DNA of 64,000 nt from Stenocarpella maydis (GCA_002270565.1 NQMI01000040.1:216506-280505), one strand, 5' to 3'; positions 22,222-34,883 are shown, counted from the stretch's first letter. Numbers and translations: made by a program. The notes: generated from the letters alone by a model not told the origin.

Positions 22222-24925
22222 ATGATTCCTCTGGCAGTTGTTCCAAGGGGTCGGCCCCGACGTAATCTCCCGCCTTGCAAATTTTGTCAGAAACAATTCA
22301 AAAGACAGGAACAACTCGAGCGTCACGAGCGCACCCGTACGTTCCCATGTTTGATCCCCACCTCACAGTAACCTCTTCAATCATCAGCTGCTTGGGCGAT
22401 TGTCTCATCTGATAAACAACGGCTCATCGGAAATTTGCGCAGACACTGGGGAAAGACCTTTTGTTTGCAATTGCGGCCGGCGATTCTCCCGAAGGTAAAT
22501 CTAGAGATGGGGACTTCAGGATGGTGCAGGAAAGGGCACATGATTGATGGGCCAGTTACCCCAGACTGACTTTCCCAATAGAGATTATCTGTCCAGCCAT
22601 CAGCGCAACTCCCATCCTGATCAGAGAGAGTACCATGACGAGACTCAAACCACTGTTGCGGGTGGAGCGCCAGGGCCATCAACGGCCGCTACGCCAGGAA
22701 ACAGTCAGCAAGTTCCGGAGAGCCATTCTCAGAGACAACTTCGCGTGGCTCCATTAGACCGACGGCAGATAGCACCCATTCCACAGAACACCGCTCCTGG
22801 CACAGCCGAAGCACAGCATTACCGGATTAACGTCTTTGATCACACGAGAGAATTAACTCTGCACGATTCCAGAGCAGCCTTTCCGGAACTATTCCAAGAT
22901 CGATTAACACGGGACTTGATAGCTGGTCTGGATGGCCTCCATTTCGACCCCCCGGGCGGAACAGGGCTAGCGAGCTCCGTACGCGTACCTACCGAGCACG
23001 GGGATGACAGCCAGGATGATGAGATGACTTCGCCAGCCATTCTAGACACCCCCCATAGTGTGCAGTCCCCAGTCCCTCGGGACCGACTCGGAGGATTAGA
23101 AACCGAACCAGAATCAAGTCCTGCATCAGCTACTCCTTCAGTCGAGCCAGAGCAGCCCGGAGTGACGTCCGTGCATGCGGCGTCGGCAGACGGCCCCAGA
23201 AATCCTTCGCCGCAAGCTCAGACTCTGGAACAGGTTGATTCTTTCCGGCTCTGGGATGTCCCTCCTCAAGAATACGCCCAAATACTTGATAACCTTGCCG
23301 AAATCCGTCATGTATTACCAACTAGCTTCACTCTGCCATCCCGGGAGATGCTGTCTGATCTTATCGGAGGTTACTTCCGCGGCTTCAGCCTACACATGCC
23401 CTTCATACACTCCGTTACCTTCTCTGCCGGATCCGTCAGCCTTGAGCTGCTCCTCTCCATGTGTGCTGTTGGCGCCTTACATCGCTCCCAGCGTGCCTCG
23501 GGTTACCAGCTCTACGAGGCTGCGCAGGCCCTGATCTCTTGGCGCTTCGACCAACGGAGGCGTGCTGCCTGGGATCGTTTAACCAATGATTTCCGGGGGG
23601 AATCTAGTATACCGGGCCCTTCTTCGCAGCCTATTACCCTCGACAGTCCGACTTCGAATGGGCCCACATCGGTGCCAGAGGTCAATGTGCCCCATCTGCT
23701 GCAAGCTATGATACTCCTCATGGCCATGGCGTCTTGGAGTAATCACGAATTAACCCAAGACGCCCTCTCCATGTCCAGCCGGGTGGCCATGCTTGCCCGG
23801 GAGCTGGGAATCTCCGACCATGAAAAGACACCCACCGCAAAGCAGCCAAGCATGTGGCCATACGCCATACTACAAGAAGCGCGCCGCAGGACGCTTTTCG
23901 CGGCTTACGCCCTCCTTAACCTGCTATCCATAGCCTTCAACGTACCGCCGATGCTCTTGAATCGAGAAGTCGCCCTCAACCTACCGGGATGCGCAACAAG
24001 CTGGGAAGCACCAAATGCTGCCGAGTGGGCAGCCTCACGGGACACATACACGCCGCAGATGCCGTTCCAGGAGGCGCTCAACGAGTTGCTCTTGGGACGG
24101 ACAATCCACCTCGAGAGCTCCCTCTCGTGCTTTGGAAACTATGTCCTCATACACGGTCTGCTCCAACAGGTCCTCCACGCCCACAACGCGGCCGGATGCC
24201 TCCCAGATTCCGGTGGCAAATACAGCCTCGTGACCAAAATGCACCTCGCACTACGGGCCTGGAAAGAATCCTGGGATGTCACGTATGAGTCCACGATGGA
24301 CCCCTCGTTCCCCAGGGGGCCCCTCGGGTTCAACTCGACCGCGATCCTGCGCCTGGCCTACGTCCGACTCACCAACGTTGGCCACCCCAGCCGGCAGCTG
24401 TTCTTTGTACGGGATCCCCGGGCCGTGACCGAGGCGTTCTTCTCTGGGCGCGGCGTCAAGGCCAAGGACAGGTCACCCCGCCTGGACCAGGCTGTGATGC
24501 AGTGCGTCCACGCGCTGAGCATCACCGTCAGGGCCGCCATGGCGCCTGCGGGGCGTGCCTCGCCGATGAACTGGAGCGTCGAGCACGCCCTGTGCAACCT
24601 CGAGTGCGCGTTTCTCCTGGCCCAGTGGATCCTCGTGTTGTCGGAGTGCATCGAGGCGTCGGGCGTCGGCGGGCTGCGGGCTGATGAGCGAGGGCTGGTG
24701 AGTGTGGTTGTGACTCTGTTGCGGGATGCGGGGCTCGGGGATTCTGTGGACCAACAGGGCCTGGGCTACGCCCCCGGGGTCAAGAGCCTGGCAAGCTCCA
24801 GCATGCTGTTGTGGGCGCTGATGTTCAAGGGGTCTCATGTGTTTGATACCGTTAAACTTATTGGTGACGGGCTGGTCCTGTTGGCCGGGGCTTTGGGGGA
24901 AGGCCCCGCCGCACCAGCAAATTAA
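22222..24925 (+). CDS. C2H2 zinc-finger transcription factor with fungal_trans domain
   Basis: Three exons (22222-22336, 22443-22494, 22582-24925) give 836 residues. The small middle exon restores the linker between two fingers as ERTHTGERPF. Finger one is CKFCQKQFKRQEQLERHERTH. Finger two uses a CxC spacing (CNCGRRFSRRDYLSSH), common in fungal factors of this class. A disordered Ser/Pro stretch follows. From about 300 a fungal-specific regulatory domain (middle homology region) begins with GGYFRGFSLHMPFIHSVTF, LLLSMCAVGALHR and later QAMILLMAMASWSNHELT and EARRRTLFAAYALLN. It is probably a nuclear DNA-binding regulator; the target genes are unknown. An in-frame ATG 84 bp upstream is possible, but the chosen one sits closer to the finger. 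Confidence 0.88.
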
Positions 24926-26426
24926 TCGACGGTGATTGTGGACTGAATGGTGAATGTTGCAAGATAATCCTTGGTGGCTGTCTTTCGGCACGTCTGTCGG
25001 GTCTTACAGCGGTCAGGCTGACATCTTGCCTCATGCCATTCCCCCAGGCTGGTATGTGCGCGACGTAGCAAGTCGAGGGTGTGTAAGTATATAATAATAT
25101 ATTGCAGAAGGAAGTAGTTGTGCTGTTTCAACCGGCCTTGTGGCTTAGTGGTATGTCCCTCCACATTTAACACTGAAGCTGCTGCTGCAGTGGCGCAAAC
25201 CCTACCGGAACTCTAGGATGCGGGATCCTCTCTGTGATGTCAAACAGTCGAGTCAGAGGCCAAAGTCCCCTAGGAGCTCCGGTGGCTCTGGGTTGAATGT
25301 TCCTAAACGTGGACGGATCTACACCAGCACAGCTCAAAGTTTGAATGTGATCACACGGCGAGAAACCTCGTTAGGTATGCACCTATTTAAGTAGGTAGTG
25401 AGGTAAGTATAGTGGGGGCCGGCGCCAAACGAAGAGATTGGTTATTGATGCTTGGGGAGAGAATCTCCCCATACATAGGTACTAATTACCAACAATATTT
25501 CTCTTTAAAAGCACTAAGCAGCAATAAAATGCCTCTTCCCCGCCCACGGTAGTCTCGGACGCTTTATGTAGTCAACCGCAGTCATATTCTTGTATGTATC
25601 GCAACTCACATGGATCTGCCCTGGCTCGGAAGGCCCGCGCGGGCCTGGGACATATGCGCTGGAACCAGCCGTGCTCCCCCTGGGATTTTCTCGTGGAAGG
25701 AAAGTCGCCGGCCGGTCTGATGAGGAAGAATTCAATTTCCATTTTCCTCTTTTTACCAACAACATTGGCAGCTTCAATGGGATTCTACGGCTGACGCGGC
25801 GGTGACCCATTCACGACCTAAGGCTCATCACCCACTACGATGCTATACCTGCTTTGATGTAGTGTTTTATCTCGCAACCAGTGCGACAAATCGCATTTCT
25901 TCACATCCACAACACTCGACCTTTTCCCCTGCTGGATTTCCCTTATTATAATGTTGAACCCCGTGTATTATACGCACTCCTTTCCGTTCCATCTTTTCGC
26001 ACTTGGCTACAAGTCTTGCTGCCATGTAAGACTGTAGGGCAAGATGCAGAGCGGTGAAGGCATACCTGGTAACTAGCTGCCTAGCTACCTGAGGGCCTTG
26101 CCTGACTCGGCAATACTCCAGGCATCCGGTTCGGGGAGCTGCCTACAGGCAAGCCACTGTTTTCCAACAGCATCCCCCCAAGCTTTGACGAGATTTAAGT
26201 GCCTGCAGTAACCTATTGAGAGCATTGGATGTTCTCCTGTATTATACTTAGCGCTGCTCGTTCTTCAATATCAAGGCAGCAGAGAGCTACCGTTGATATG
26301 CAAGAACCGAAAGAACAGGGCATGTGCTGACAATGGAACTGGGAAGCATCAAAAAGGAGACGGAGGATTGCGTTAGTGCCCAGGGGAGTGACCGTCGTGG
26401 TTAAAGCGCGGCGTATTACATAAGGA
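24926..26426. other. Intergenic, left border of the transposon nest
   Basis: No gene is supported in this 1.5 kb. A TGGCTTAGTGG word near 25140 resembles a tRNA A-box, but no B-box or cloverleaf follows. AT content rises toward the inverted arm at 26427. Confidence 0.45.
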
Positions 26427-26590
26427 AGCCAAGAGTGCTCGCTCCCATGCCGCTGTCTGTGACAAGCGAAGTGATGCCCCCCCCCGGTAATTAGCCATTT
26501 CCGCACATACTACCAAAATTTAGCTAGGCGGTTAGGAAACTCACAATTCTCATCTGGACAACCAAATCATCATTATTATCGTTACCAGCA
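26427..26590 (+). repeat. Left inverted arm (RIP-mutated)
   Basis: It is the reverse complement of 36199-36360 with many substitutions. Shared words include GCCGCTGTCTGTGACAAGCG, AAGTGATG plus a C9 run, and GGAAACTCACAATTCTC. Most differences are transitions that leave A or T in this copy, for example right-arm CTGGCTGGGCGGCCAGG against TTAGCTAGGCGGTTAGG here. Confidence 0.85.
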
Positions 26591-27255
26591 GAACGTACTG
26601 ATTACCCAAACGGGTAATAGTAATACCATACTATATAGTAAACTCCAGCCCATCTCGTGAAAGCACCCATAACCTGCTTGCCCTAGCATAAGGTAACATT
26701 AGCCCAGCCAACCCTGCAGACAATGTGTTCTGACTGGCCTAGCAAGCCCGGCTTACCCAATGCTCACCATATAAAACCCACTCCAGAAGCCAAATTATAT
26801 GGTTTGCCGATGATAACGCCATACTACCTAAGTAGGCATATACCCGGAAGCTAATAGCTAAAGCAACTAAAGCCTAGCAGACTACTCGGAAGTACTTATA
26901 GGCAGCCTTAAAGACCAGCCGAAATAAGTTAACTATAACAGAATATGCGGCTTAGAAAGCGCAAGAGAATACTGCTGAAGTTAACAATAATATACCTCAT
27001 AAGGGGGAAGAGGAGGACTAACTATAAGCTGCTAAAGCCGAGGATTCCGCCCCTAATGAGGAATTCCCATTAGATAATACTAGTAATAATATTAAGCTGC
27101 TCACAAGTCACCTACAGCAGGCGCCCCTAGGTAAAGTGCTTCTAACTTCAATTATTAAAATTACTAGTCAGAAGACTAGTTCTCACACTCCACAAGCTGA
27201 ATACCGCTCTATATAACTTAATAATAAATATTAGGGCCTATAAATTATAAGGATT

Positions 27256-28659
27256 ATGGGTAAATATAAGGCGTTAACATTAGACTGGGTTAAGGCTAGC
27301 TTTAAGGATAACCTAGGCGTTATAATTAATCTAAAGGGGGTATTTATTAAGGCTGGTTGGGTTGTAGGTTAGAAGTCTAATATATATTGGTTAGAAACAT
27401 ATAGAAAGGGTTAAGATGGGGCAATTAGAGTACTTAATTATAAGAATCTTATAGATATACTCTCTAAGGTTAAGGGACCGTTCTTTCTTAGGTTTACCCA
27501 TACCTATAGGGTCACCTTGCTGCCGCTAGTATTGCAAATGCCTATATCACAGGGTATAGGGTATCGCCCAGCGGGCCAACCAATTAATATATTCATGCCA
27601 TCCCCAATTAGCCAGCTAGTAGCTGCCCCTAAGGACAGTCTGCTAGCAGTCAGGCGGGTGGGAAGCATTGCTTCTGCAGGCGGTAGCCCAATGCCTAGGG
27701 AACCTTAGAATAGGTTAGTTACTGCTTGAATGCTTGCTAAGATGGGGGAGGAAGCAGACCCAGTATGGGCAACCTACAAGCAACTGATAAATATCTGGTT
27801 GTATTACCATGAGGCATGTTGTAAGGCTAATCGTTGCTACCATAATAAGGGCAACACCTTACAGTAGTAGTATTTCATAAAGAAGGATAATATGCATATA
27901 AGTTTATCTGATAGGGACTTATTCAAATGGGCTAAAGTAATTACTAGGGGTAAAGCCGCTCTAAGGGGGCCATCAGAAGTTCTCTTCAACTACTAGAAAG
28001 CTTAGGCTAAAGTTAATAATAAGGAGTCTGCTAATAATAGAGTCAGCCTTATCCCACCTAGGAAGAAGTAGAAGAAGTAGAAGCAGAGGGAAAGCGGTAT
28101 TAATATTGTTGTTAACCCATCATTTAATGTTAACTTGCCTGGGGTTAGGTATGGCTAGGTAGCCTTAATGGGGCTGCTACCGTTGCTACCACCTGCTTCT
28201 TCTTATAGATTTAATGGGCTCCCAGCTCTACCAACGGTAGCGATAATAACAGCACTAGGGAGCCCAGTATGGTGGTAGAAGCTGCTAGTGATACTATTGT
28301 TATTACCGCTATGGGTAGATGGGAATGAGAAAGTGCTATATTGAGAGCTTATTATGGAAGCGCTTTAGAAGCACTTTAAGCATTCATTAGAGAGAGAGCA
28401 GCTTAAATAACTTCCAAAGATAATAAAGTAATAAGGACTTAACCTTCATAGGCTCTATAGGAAGGAGGATATATGGTTTGATAACTAGGGCCTATAGGCT
28501 ATCTCGCTGGTCAGAATGCTCGTTAAGCTGTACCTAAAGGGAAAGGAGGACTTCACCAGTTTCTTTAATAGTAATAATAATAATAAGGACTTGCTACCCC
28601 AGTAGGGGCCGTTAGATAGTCAATGAGTTAACCACCAGGCAGATATTAATAGTATATAA
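27256..28659 (+). pseudogene. RIP-inactivated transposon ORF, function unknown
   Basis: One frame of 468 codons runs from ATG 27256 to TAA 28659, interrupted by about twenty stops, most of them TAG. They fall where CAG, CAA or TGG codons are expected (for example repeated AAG TAG AAG), as RIP of CpA would produce. Readable stretches include FIKKDNMHISLSDRDLFKWA, KVITRGKAALRGPS, SLIPPRKK and ELIMEAL. The layout is an N-terminal part, a DRDLxKWAK-ITRG motif, a basic linker, then a compact helical C-terminal part (LHRLYRKEDIWFDN). I do not recognise a named family. Similar DRDLxKWAKxxTRG hypothetical proteins occur, from memory, in many fungal genomes and may be a transposon accessory protein. 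No DDE, helicase or reverse-transcriptase motif is seen. Confidence 0.6.
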
Positions 28660-28727
28660 CCCATGAAGCCCGTGAGAGTTGCCTGACTAACTGATTAGCT
28701 TCATCTAATGCTGGGCCTTACAAGTAG

Positions 28728-29105
28728 TGTTCCGGGGTCTAGGGGAACCGGCATGTTTCGGAATCTGGAGGAAAACCAGCCTTAGCATTCCCTCCAAGAC
28801 TATAAGAAGGGGCCTTCCTGCATTGCTTTTAAGAAATTTCTAGTCCTAGAGAATCAATCTTTTTATACCCTGTGAATTTATATCTATCAGTATATACATA
28901 ATATATATTGAAACTATTTCTTATGCCCTTTTCTTCTCCTTTTAGCACCCTCTATTCCTCATATCTCTCCTATTGCATTAGGGGCTCCTCTTCTTGCCTT
29001 TTACGCTCTTCTTGGGGTGGTTGCTTGATCAGGGCTCTGGCAAACAATGCCTTTTTATTATATGGAGGTTTTATCCTCTCGCTCTCCCCTCTAGGCCCGT
29101 TTTCA
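28728..29105 (+). repeat. 5' LTR
   Basis: The 378-bp left terminal repeat runs from TGTTCCGGGGTCTAGG to CCCGTTTTCA. It contains AT-rich TATATACATAATATATATTG, a possible promoter segment. Confidence 0.85.
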
Positions 29106-30139
29106 CTAGTATCTGCCCCATAAATCAAACATAGGTTTCTTTAGCTAACGAGGTTTCTTCAGCCATTATAAAGTTCCTCAGCTTTTAAGCCTAGATTTCC
29201 TATTTTATTTATAAGGTTATTAGCCACTTTAGGGAGTAATCTCCACACTTCTAATATCATTTAATTCTAATTAGAGCTATAGTACCCTCTCACTCTTAAT
29301 AGAGGATTTTGCTATCATGCGAAGGCCAGATTTACCCTCCTGAGTCACCCACAGTTAACCCAGTAGTAATAGAGTAGGTATGTGTGAGGCTAGTCTAATC
29401 TCTATACCGAGCTAACTCCATTACCTCAGCTATATCTTAGACCCTCCAGATACAATTTAGTAGAGTATAAGAGACACCTCTAGCCAGCCACACATTCCTG
29501 GAAAAGTACTGGATTTATATCCTTAGGCCTTAGAAATTCATTCCAATCGGATTTAACAGCATCTAATTAGGGCTTATTTCCTTAGAAAGGACATAAAGGA
29601 CTAATATTAAGAAGGTTTAGTAGATCCCAACCGCCTACATCACCCAAAACTCTCTTGCCCTTAGATATAGCACCCGAAGGTTCAGCACACTAATTCCCTA
29701 ATATAGGTAAACTGGGTATAATAAAGCCCTAGTTTAACCAATCAAGCCCCTCTTTAGTTTTCCCTTTTAAGTTATCATTATAATATCTAGTTACCCTATT
29801 AAATATTATATTCAAGATATTATCTAATATCATATAATATTGGGTTGGCAAATATTAGTACTAAATGTTGTATGCTTCTATAAGGAGTTAAAGAGATTCC
29901 TGCCCTATCAATCGCTATCCTTCTAATCAGTAAGCTCGGAGCTTCCGCTATTATTAACACCCCCTGCAATCAGGATAGCTAGCATCAGCAGCATAAGGGT
30001 ATTCCAAATATTTATATTATCCTCTCCTCTAGTTACTTGCAATCAAGTAGCTCCTGCCTGCTACTACAGCAAGACTTTATAGTATTTAATATAACCTTCT
30101 ACACTAATACCATTCACTTGGATTATACCTAGTTATTCC

Positions 30140-30530
30140 TATACGCATCTCAGCGAATTTCAAACAGCACTTAACACCTTTGCTTCTTCTAAACACGCTT
30201 GGTGGAGAGAAACATTCAACACCCTTAAATAGCACTTATATCTTGCCTCTTTAGAAAGCAGCTCTAGTGCGAAAAAACATTTAACTTTACTATCACTATA
30301 AGGGACTAATTAGAACCTATTTACTCCTATATACATCTTAGCAGACCCTAAATAGCACTTATACTTTTACCTTCTCTTAAGACCCCTAATAGAGAGAAAC
30401 ATTTAATACCTTTAGATAGCACTCATACTAGGCCCTCTCCTAAAAACATAAAGGTAGAGAGAAATATTCGCCTTCATTATCACCACAAGGGACTAATCAA
30501 AACCTATATCTTCTATTTACCCAATAGAAG
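30140..30530 (+). repeat. Degenerate tandem array inside the LTR element
   Basis: Words such as AATAGCACTTATA, AGAGAGAAACATT and AAGGGACTAAT recur two or three times in the same order, giving an imperfect unit of roughly 100-170 bp. Confidence 0.6.
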
Positions 30531-31800
30531 ATATTTATTCTACTCCCCCATCCACTAGAGGTTCTCCCTCTAGGGGAAGGGAGCAAGATATAAATGAGGC
30601 AAGGGGGCTCTTATCAAAGAAAGGTCCACCTTAAGGACACCGGTCTCCTTAGGAACCTGCCCCCACCCCATCTAGAACCTCTAATTAGGAGCATTATACT
30701 CCTATGCTACCCATTTAGGTAGCTTCTCAGCCTATTATACCTTTAATACTCTTTAGAAATGCTACCCTTTAGGCCTTGCCATTTATGCTTTAATTACCTC
30801 CGCAATTTAATAAAACCAATATTATTAAAGTTATTAATTTAATAAAGACCATTACCAACCAGTTCCAGTATCCATTAAATTAGGTACTTAGCTTATTCCT
30901 CCAGGTTTGCACTACCTCAAGCCTAGTTAATAATATTTATATAATTACTGCAGGAGAGCATAATTAGGTTAATTAGAAAGGCCAGCTAATGGCCCACTAC
31001 CAAATCCATAATGCTGCCTCCCATGCTAATCCATCCGAAGTAATTAATACTATCCGGAGGAATTACCCTGCTAAAGATCTGGAAGCCTGGAAGCACTAGA
31101 TTGCAACTTACAACTAGGTACTAGATTCCACTAATAACAGTCTGATCTCACCAACCTAGCCGTTCTATTAAATCTTGCCATCAACCCTAAAGAAGATATT
31201 AGCCACCAGAAGCATATCCAATAAGGAGGCTAGAACCTATAACTAGAGAACTTTCAAGATAGAACTCCTTTCTCTAATTAATAAGGAACTAGAGTACTCC
31301 CATCAGAACAAGCATAATAATATAAGGGGGGCTGGTCTTACAACTCACCATCCTCCTCCTATTCAGCTTACAAAGATACCTCACCTATAGCCTTAATTTA
31401 CCCTAAGAACTACAGAATCATTAGTATAAACCCCCTCTTACTCTAATCAGCCAAAATATAAGATCATCCAGAAGAATATCCAATTTAATAAAGACTCTTC
31501 AGTAAATAACTTAGCCCATAAGTTTGCCCAAATAGAGATCAAGTTTATAACTAAGAATAACCTTACAAAAAGCCTGCAGCCTATATTAAATAAACTTAAT
31601 GCAAATTAAGCATATATCAACAGGGTGCTCAGCTATAATCAAAGCCAGGCTTACTTAAGACTTAATAGCCCTAGTGCAATTACATCCTTAAACTCACTAG
31701 AAGCTAATTATAATCAAGAGAATAGTTTTACTAATAAATACTCCAAAGACCATCAGTAGAATATATCTAAACTAGCCTATCAATAGAACAGCAAGATCAG

Positions 31801-31851
31801 AAAGTACTATAGATATAGCACTTCTTCTAATCATAAGGCCTACCAATGCTC
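31801..31851 (+). other. Possible RIP-damaged gag zinc knuckle
   Basis: The frame reads KYYRYSTSSNHKAYQCS. If both TAC/TAT codons were once TGC/TGT, it would be C-x2-C-x5-H-x4-C, near the retroviral-type zinc knuckle. It lies in an otherwise open but stop-ridden frame of the LTR element. Confidence 0.35.
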
Positions 31852-32039
31852 CAAATTACTAGAACTCATTAAGCTTAGCCTAATCTAGTCTCCTAGGTAG
31901 GAAAGCAACTTAATATTCCTTAGCTCTCAAGAGGACATCTATAAAGGCAAGTCTAACCAGCTCAATCCTACAGCCCTAGCTTTCTATAGGGATATAGAAC
32001 ATTATAGCATTAAGAAGTCTGATGAATATGTGCTATAAA

Positions 32040-32625
32040 ATAGCATTCAGTTCAGCGTGTGTTTCGGCAGGGTCGCAGTGTAGTGCTCTGAGGCGAATTC
32101 GGACAATTGACAATGGTCTGGACAACTTTGTATTGAATTAAGTTGGGCTTCTGTAAGCCCTCCTTATATACCCTCCGACCTCGTCTCACCCCTGGGCACG
32201 CTGCGGTAGGCTCTGGTGCAAATTTGCAAATGCCGGAGAATTCGCCCTTCCAACACACCATCTTTGGTTCCAAGCCACCAGCCAACCATAGCCCTGGCAA
32301 TGCCCAAATTAAGTACATACAAACTTCAGAAATCAAGCTATCTAATGCATCAAGTTATATACTTTTTGGGTAAGAAATAAGGGTAATGCAGAGGTCTGAA
32401 TTAAGGTGCAAATGCAGGCCAAAATAATCGACTCACGGCCACCAAACTCATCTTGCGTCGCGCACGCACTGGGCGTACTTAGCGAAAATCGCCTGACTCG
32501 CAAGTCTAGGGTAACTCCTTGCTAGAAAGTCTAGGGTAACTCCTTACAAGAAGTCTAGGGTAACTCCTTGCAGGAAGTGCCAACGCCCTGCTGAGCGGTT
32601 CCGTTTAACAATAACTACTCTCAGA
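32040..32625. other. GC-richer island nested in the AT-rich LTR element
   Basis: About 580 bp clearly less AT-biased than both sides, bounded roughly by TGTGTTTCGGCAGGG and CCGTTTAACA. It includes TTATATACCCTCC, a TATA-like site, and the triple repeat at 32502-32575. It looks like a later insertion (solo LTR or small element), but I could not find a convincing target duplication. Confidence 0.5.
32502..32575 (+). repeat. Three-unit 24-25-bp tandem repeat
   Basis: AAGTCTAGGGTAACTCCTT recurs at 32502, 32527 and 32551, with small differences only between units. Confidence 0.92.
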
Positions 32626-33189
32626 AATCTTTAGCATCTTGAAATCACAAAGGTAACCCTTAATATAGTAGATATAATTAGCGCAAGCATCATCTTAAAA
32701 TCCTTAAAGCAATCAGCACTTAAAGAAAGGGATCATAATGGGGATAATACCTCAGAGAGTTATTTAGTTACAATTAGCCCCCATCCGCTACATGCAATAG
32801 TCGCACGGGTTCACATTACAACAACTAAAGAAGGCAATAAGGAGAGCCAGGCCCTAACAAAGGTCATTCCCCTAGCATAGTTGAGATATATACTTCTTAT
32901 AAGGGCCACTATTTATATGCTTAATAAAAACATTATTCAGACCTCCTTTAATTAGAGTGCTAAGGCAAGACTATAGGTACTCGNATATAAGGGATTGCGT
33001 TATATACTTCCTTACCCTTGGGCTACTTAAAGGATTCTCAAAACAGGCATGCACGGTGATCCAAGTAAAGGTCATGCTGTAGCTAAGATTAACTGCCTAT
33101 AGACTCCTTATGGCTACCTATATTGCCTTTTTCTTCTAGGAGAATTGTGGAAAGAATGGCTGGGAGTTTGGAGACTGGATTAAGACTAG

Positions 33190-34288
33190 GCTACTTGAAT
33201 CCGCCCCTCCTAGCTTGCCCGCTGAGAAAGCCTTAGCTCTTATCTAGGGTTTTGCTATCCGATCGGAAATCAATAAATCCAGGCATCTAATTAGGGGTAT
33301 CCAGAATACTCCAGTTATTAACTATAATAAGTATAAGAGGCTTATAGCAGGAAAGAATATTATATACTCTCAAGCTAATATCTTAGGGATAAATAAGAGG
33401 GAGACTAAGTATTACACTACACCTAATATAGGATCAGAACCGGGATAAAATCTGCTAGGCTTCCTTATAGCAAGATTTAATAAGGCTGATCTTTTAAGGC
33501 CTACTAATATCTGGACTTCTAGGTTAAGCAAAACTCCCGTTACCCCTAATAGCTTAAAGAACCAGCTACTTATCCTAATATCTAAGACACCTAGTGCAGC
33601 CGTAAAGGATCTGATTACAATATCTAGGCTTAAACTTTATAAGGACCTATTTAAGATACCTGAGCCTCTGCCTTAGGCAGATAGGGCATGGACATACGGA
33701 GAAGATAGTCTTAGGATACTAAGTAAAGCGAGAACTACTCTACGGATGCCTAATTAGAGTAGGGCTAAAATGCTACAGGGTGACCCTATTAAACTTCTCT
33801 TGTGGCAGATATTAGAAGCAAGCATTAGGAATATATCCCTAGGAGGAAACGTAAATATAGGTGGGATAACCCCTAAGCGATCGGGTATCTCAAGGTCTTC
33901 ATTATCATCTCTATCCTCTATTCTAGCTATACCGCCATTACATCACCTATCGCCTGCCGCAATAAGAATTATAATGATTCAGGAGTATAACCAGAATGCA
34001 AGTAAGTAGGTGGGGATTAAGGAAGTAAATTACTAGGTTCCCATGCTAGCAATTAGTGACAGCTATTAATCCTAGGCTTATAAAAAGGCGGCTAAGCAAG
34101 AGGAGAAGGATTGCAAACTAAGTATACTATAGCAGAATAAGAGTAGGGATAAGCGGGCCAGGAATTAAGAGCTATAAAGGGTCCAATAGAGCTAAATTCA
34201 GGTAGCTTATCTAATCAGAGGAGGAAAGTGATTTTGGTTGTTTCAGGCGGACCATTACTTATTCTTTATAATGGTCTGGAGAGGGGTA
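33190..34288 (+). pseudogene. Decayed ORF in the LTR element, unrecognised
   Basis: A frame with scattered TAG/TAA stops reads stretches such as AGKNIIYSQANILGINKRET, KTPVTPNSLKNQLLILISKT and, near its end, KKAAKQEEKDCKLSIL in a lysine/glutamine-rich tail. It lacks recognisable RT, RNase H or integrase motifs. Its tail composition is reminiscent of the charged C-termini of pogo-type transposases, but that is only an impression. Confidence 0.35.
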
Positions 34289-34688
34289 TATTCTAAGGTC
34301 TAGGGGAACCGGCATATTTCAAAATCTAGAGGAAAACCAGCCTTAGCATTCCCCCCCCCCCCTCCAAGACTATAAGAAGGGGCCTTCCTACATTACTTTT
34401 GAGAAATTTCTAGTCCTAGAGAATCAATCTTTTTATACCCTATGAATTTATATCTATCAGATATATACATATATACTGTGAAACTATTTCTTATGCCCTC
34501 TTTTTCTGCCTCTCCTTTTTGGCACCCTCTATTCCCCTCATATCTCTCCTATCGCGTCAGGGGCTCCTCTTCTTGCCTTCCACGCTCCTCTTGGGGTGGT
34601 TGCTTGATCAGGGCTCTGGCAGAACGTGTGCCCTTTTTATGTGTGTGGAGGTTTTGTCCTCTCGCTCTCCCCTCTGGGCCCGTTTTCA
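34289..34688 (+). repeat. 3' LTR
   Basis: The 400-bp right copy is colinear with 28728-29105. It differs by transitions, a C12 run at 34351-34362 and small insertions. Confidence 0.85.
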
Positions 34689-34883
34689 GTAGGTTAAATA
34701 CTTAACCAGAGGGTTAGAAGCCCGCTATCGTGGCTACTATAGTCTATTGAGGCAGAGAAGTTATTTAATAAGTCCCTAGGGCACTTCCTAAGCAAGGAAA
34801 GTGGTGATTAGGCATGTAAGAAGATATGGTTGGCAATAGGAAGCAGTCTAAAGGAGGAAAGTTGTTTATTTTAAGCAAATGTA

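Larger units (their letters stand above)
28728..34688 (+). mobile_element. LTR retroelement, degenerate, with GTAG target duplication
   Basis: Direct repeats of 378 and 400 bp (28728-29105 and 34289-34688) start TGTTCCGG (TATTCTAA in the mutated right copy) and end GTTTTCA. Flanking GTAG occurs at 28724-28727 and 34689-34692. A purine-rich tract (GGAGAGGGG) precedes the right LTR. The internal 5.2 kb carries no intact frame. A weak zinc-knuckle-like spot at 31801-31851 and a long decayed frame at 33190-34288 are the only coding hints. No reverse transcriptase or integrase motif was recognised, so it may be a non-autonomous large element. An ambiguous base (n) sits at 32984. Confidence 0.85.

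Noticed and set aside
25130..25200. tRNA-like A-box word TGGCTTAGTGG
   Set aside because: No B-box (GGTTCGA-type) or foldable cloverleaf follows within 80 bp, and no SINE-like tail was seen.
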